From positions 1 through 37,841 of the forward strand of contig CAYMFM010000035.1 in the NCBI GenBank assembly GCA_964389685.1: a stretch of 37,841 bases of DNA, written 5' to 3'. The stretch's first letter is position 1. Every line of letters begins with the position of its first letter. The notes under the pieces are model-generated. The model was not told where the DNA came from. It made no database searches and saw only the letters and a list, made by a program, of their open reading frames with translations. This document shows, piece by piece, positions 35,509 through 37,841 of this stretch. The translations under genes were made by a program, and so were the position numbers. Source of the DNA: G020353115 sp964389685. Lineage in GTDB: Bacteria > Bacteroidota > Bacteroidia > Bacteroidales > VadinHA17.

Positions 35509-35826
35509 TTCATAGTAACAAGTTAATGAATTTCAACTGAATTACTTTTACCAATGCATTAATTCTTTACATGTTCTCTCCAAAATAAGAAAGAGTGCAA
35601 AATAAGCAATATTAATGAATTCATGCAATGTATGACACATTCAAGGGGTCCGAAGGATAATTCGGTAAAAAGCTTACCGGGTGGATCCAATTCCTGTTTT
35701 CCCGATGCATAGATTGCAAATCAGATATTCTTCAGGCAAATCCCATTGGTATGAAGGATTATACTCTTTTTTTTATTATTTTTATACATTATATTCTACT
35801 CAGCATAAATCACAAAACGGCATTCA
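35509..35826. promoter_or_regulatory. Divergent control region of the Phc-like genes
   Basis: This 318-base gap holds no gene. It must carry the promoters of both the receiver/exporter operon and the methyltransferase/kinase operon. It includes the palindrome ATGAATTCAT (35615-35624) and two overlapping hairpins at 35650-35679. No exact TAnnTTTG box was found on either strand, so promoters are not placed. The last 70 bases before 35827 are very AT-rich. Confidence 0.5.
35650..35679 (+). promoter_or_regulatory. Two overlapping, mutually exclusive hairpins
   Basis: CCGAA (35650-35654) can pair with TTCGG (35661-35665), while CGGTAA (35663-35668) can pair with TTACCG (35674-35679). The pairs share the bases CGG at 35663-35665, so only one can form at a time. 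This is the geometry of an attenuator or of two overlapping protein-binding sites. No T-run follows. Confidence 0.35.
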
Positions 35827-36726
35827 TTGAGCACATTGGCACCAGAACCAGGGAAAGGATTAAAGGACACCGGAACATTTGAACTATTCATGAAAAAGAT
35901 GGTTGCACAGGGAGGGCCGGAACCGGAGCAGTATGATGAGTTTACAGAGGTGGTGAACAATATTGAGCTATATAACTACCGGAGATTCAGAGAGATAATC
36001 GTTTCCACAATGAATGAAAACACCATGCATGGATTCGGTTACATAAAACCCTACGGATATTCCGGTGATTTCATGATCATTGACCGCATTTATAAAAAGT
36101 GGGTGAGTCCATTTGAGAACCTGAAGAAGTGGGACATTTTCTATCATACGCTTCATGCACCTAAGGCAGTACGAAACAGGAAGGATTTTTTTCTTGAATT
36201 TTTCAGCGAAAAGACACGTACCAGCAAAGGGTTGAATGTTTTAATCCTGGGAAGCGGTCCGGCTATAGACGTTTTTGAGTTTTTTGAAAAACATCCCGAC
36301 AACAACATTCAATTCACCCTTGTTGATTTTGATCCGAATGCTATCGAGTATTCAAAAAAGAAGAATAAAAAGTATGCAAGCAAGATAAAATTCGTCAATG
36401 CCAATGTCTTTTTTTATAAATACAACGAAAAATTTGATTTTATCTGGAGTGCAGGTTTATTCGATTATTTCAAGGAGAAGCATTTTGTATTCATGATAAA
36501 TAAATACTATAACGCTCTGAAACCGAATGGATTATTTATCATTGGCAATTTTTCAATTGATAACCCGACTACTGTATTCATGGAACTTTTTTCTGACTGG
36601 TATTTGAATTACCGATCTGTTGGTGATTTGAAAAGGCTTGCGGGTTATGCTAGCATCAATGAAAACAAGATATTTGTCAACATGGAACCGTTGGGGGTAA
36701 ATTTGTTTCTACAACTTCAAAAGTAA
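35827..36726 (+). CDS. PhcB-like SAM-dependent methyltransferase
   Basis: The product is 299 residues from a TTG start at 35827; an in-frame TAA at 35806 rules out anything earlier, and the first ATG is at 35890 (278 residues). The class I methyltransferase fold has motif I LILGSGPA near 139-146 and acidic D167 in TLVDFDPNAI. Upstream of it is the block KPYGYSGDFMIIDRIY (from residue 74), then KKWDIFYHTLHAP and KAVRNRK. From memory, that block marks the family annotated as 3-hydroxypalmitic acid methyl ester biosynthesis protein, the PhcB group; PhcB is also about 300 residues. It would methylate a hydroxy-fatty acid carboxyl group to make a diffusible signal. It is divergent from the PhcR-like gene and 43 bases upstream of a membrane kinase gene, as expected for a signalling locus. 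Confidence 0.8.
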   Translation: MSTLAPEPGKGLKDTGTFELFMKKMVAQGGPEPEQYDEFTEVVNNIELYNYRRFREIIVSTMNENTMHGFGYIKPYGYSGDFMIIDRIYKKWVSPFENLKKWDIFYHTLHAPKAVRNRKDFFLEFFSEKTRTSKGLNVLILGSGPAIDVFEFFEKHPDNNIQFTLVDFDPNAIEYSKKKNKKYASKIKFVNANVFFYKYNEKFDFIWSAGLFDYFKEKHFVFMINKYYNALKPNGLFIIGNFSIDNPTTVFMELFSDWYLNYRSVGDLKRLAGYASINENKIFVNMEPLGVNLFLQLQK

Positions 36727-36769
36727 TTGGTTAATTAAGCATCACTTCACCAGGTCCAAGCAATAAGCA

Positions 36770-37841
36770 ATGAATTTTTTCTATAAGATCAAAAAATACT
36801 TCAGATCGTCTTTTATCTCATCTGGTTCAGAGATGCGGATACATGCTTTCACGCTCTCATTCATTGGAGAATCGAAGGAGTATGAAACCCCTTTTTTAAG
36901 GGATTATTTCAAAAAATCACTGACTCAGGTCAGGTTCTCACTTTTACTGGCAATTTTTTTCTTTGGAATTTTTGCTGTGCTGGATGCTATCCTAGCAAGT
37001 GAACTTCGGACTACATTCTGGATGATTCGCATCATTGTGGTTATTCCCGGGATAGTGCTGCTCATTTTATCCTATAATCCCGGTTTTGAAAAATACTGGC
37101 AAGCAGCGATTCCTGCGTTGATTTTCTTTGCAGGACTGGGCATAGTATACATGACCATTATCTCAGCAGAGGGGATAGTTAGTTATACGTATTATACCGG
37201 ATTGATCTTGATATTCATTTTCGCTTATGCCCTGATGCGGGTACGTTTTATATGGGCAACTATGGCCTGCTGGTCAATCGTCATATCTTACGAAATTGCT
37301 GCTATCTGGATTACCGATACTCCTTCTGTTTACATCATCACGAACAATTCTTTTTTTATCGCTGCCAATGTAATCGGTATGTTTGTCTGTTATTCCATTG
37401 AATCTTATCTCAGAAGGGAATTTTTTCTTGCCCGTATGCTTGAAGAAGAGCGAATAAAGGTAGTAAAGGCGAAAGACGAACTGGAAAAACGGGTAGAAGA
37501 ACGTACTTCCCAGCTGGCACAAACGAATAAAGAACTACTTCAGGAGATTGGAACCAGGGAAAAAGTAGAAAAAGAGCAAGCCAGGCTCGAGGCACAGCTT
37601 TACCAGGCGCAAAAGATGGAAACAATCGGAACTCTTGCCGGAGGTATTGCCCATGATTTTAACAATATCCTTACTCCAATATTAGGTTATGCCGAGATGG
37701 CTCTTGATGAAACAATAACCAATAGCCGAATTAAGGGTGATCTTGAACAGATCTATAAAGCAGCAAACAGGGCCAAAGACCTGGTCCAGCAAATCCTCAC
37801 CTTCAGTAAACAACATGATCAGGATATTAAACCGATTGAAT
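36770..37841 (+). CDS. Six-TM sensor histidine kinase (PhcS-like), partial at right edge
   Basis: The reading frame is open from ATG 36770 to the window end, 357 codons in view. About 50 cytoplasmic residues come first. Six hydrophobic segments follow: SLLLAIFFFGIFAVL, IIVVIPGIVLLILSY, AAIPALIFFAGLGIVY, TGLILIFIFAYALM, WATMACWSIVISYEI and FFIAANVIGMFVCY. Next is a coiled coil (DELEKRVEERTSQLAQTNKE) and an intact HisKA with H295 in GGIAHDFNNILTPILGYAE. The ATP-binding domain, and perhaps a receiver, would lie beyond 37841. Six hydrophobic helices without a periplasmic domain suit a hydrophobic ligand in the membrane. It follows the PhcB-like gene by 43 bases, and is the likely receptor kinase of the system. 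Confidence 0.87.
   Translation, partial: MNFFYKIKKYFRSSFISSGSEMRIHAFTLSFIGESKEYETPFLRDYFKKSLTQVRFSLLLAIFFFGIFAVLDAILASELRTTFWMIRIIVVIPGIVLLILSYNPGFEKYWQAAIPALIFFAGLGIVYMTIISAEGIVSYTYYTGLILIFIFAYALMRVRFIWATMACWSIVISYEIAAIWITDTPSVYIITNNSFFIAANVIGMFVCYSIESYLRREFFLARMLEEERIKVVKAKDELEKRVEERTSQLAQTNKELLQEIGTREKVEKEQARLEAQLYQAQKMETIGTLAGGIAHDFNNILTPILGYAEMALDETITNSRIKGDLEQIYKAANRAKDLVQQILTFSKQHDQDIKPIE

Noticed and set aside
37274..37625. Two minus-strand frames at the right edge
   Set aside because: Both are antisense to the histidine kinase gene that starts at 36770 and runs off the window.

Overview
The window looks like a chromosomal segment of a Bacteroidota bacterium, probably a marine or anaerobic Bacteroidales/Marinilabiliales-type lineage (the lower rank is a guess). 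The evidence is a type IX secretion (T9SS) C-terminal domain, an ECF sigma / FecR / STN-domain TonB receptor / DUF4249 operon, the short Bacteroidota form of RpoD, lipoprotein signals with acidic residues after the cysteine, GH106-type rhamnosidases, few Shine-Dalgarno sites, and two matches to the Bacteroidota -7 box TAnnTTTG. No rRNA, tRNA, CRISPR array or intact transposase was seen.

Layout. (1) 1-301 has no convincing gene but holds three hairpins. (2) 302-6762, plus strand: a tiny secreted protein and two large exported glycoside hydrolases of the GH106/alpha-L-rhamnosidase type, probably for pectin or rhamnose-containing glycans. (3) 6843-7005: a MITE-like element with perfect 26-bp inverted ends. 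(4) 7048-8316, minus: an outer-membrane protein of unknown function with a palindrome over its promoter. (5) 8808-10727, plus: an RRM RNA-binding protein, a small cold-shock protein, a second RpoD-like sigma factor and a lysine-rich cold-shock-domain protein, after a long structured leader. (6) 10978-22715, minus: an operon of a small beta-barrel protein, a T9SS-sorted surface protein and a 2985-residue SpvB/FG-GAP/RHS lipoprotein whose C-terminus carries a low-complexity tail where RHS toxins carry their toxin domain. (7) 22914-23059: a shrunken URO-D/MtaA-like pseudogene. (8) 23109-28401, minus: ECF sigma, FecR anti-sigma, TonB receptor and DUF4249 lipoprotein. (9) 28501-29499, plus: the full-length URO-D/MtaA-like gene, followed by repeats. 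(10) 29729-37841: a secreted protein, a lipoprotein, an ABCG-type exporter and a receiver/pseudo-kinase (minus), divergent from a PhcB-like methyltransferase and a six-TM histidine kinase that runs off the right edge (plus).

The best candidate for an undescribed system is region 10. A PhcB-like SAM methyltransferase, a membrane histidine kinase, and a receiver fused to a kinase-like domain with no DNA-binding domain are the same parts as the Ralstonia phcB/phcS/phcR fatty-acid methyl ester quorum-sensing locus. Here they sit beside a large ABCG-family exporter and two exported proteins. The kinase-like domain has Asn where the phosphorylatable His should be. This points to a Phc-like signalling system in Bacteroidota, but the assignment is from motif memory and gene order, not from a database search. 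The second candidate is the porin/T9SS/RHS operon with its missing toxin tip.
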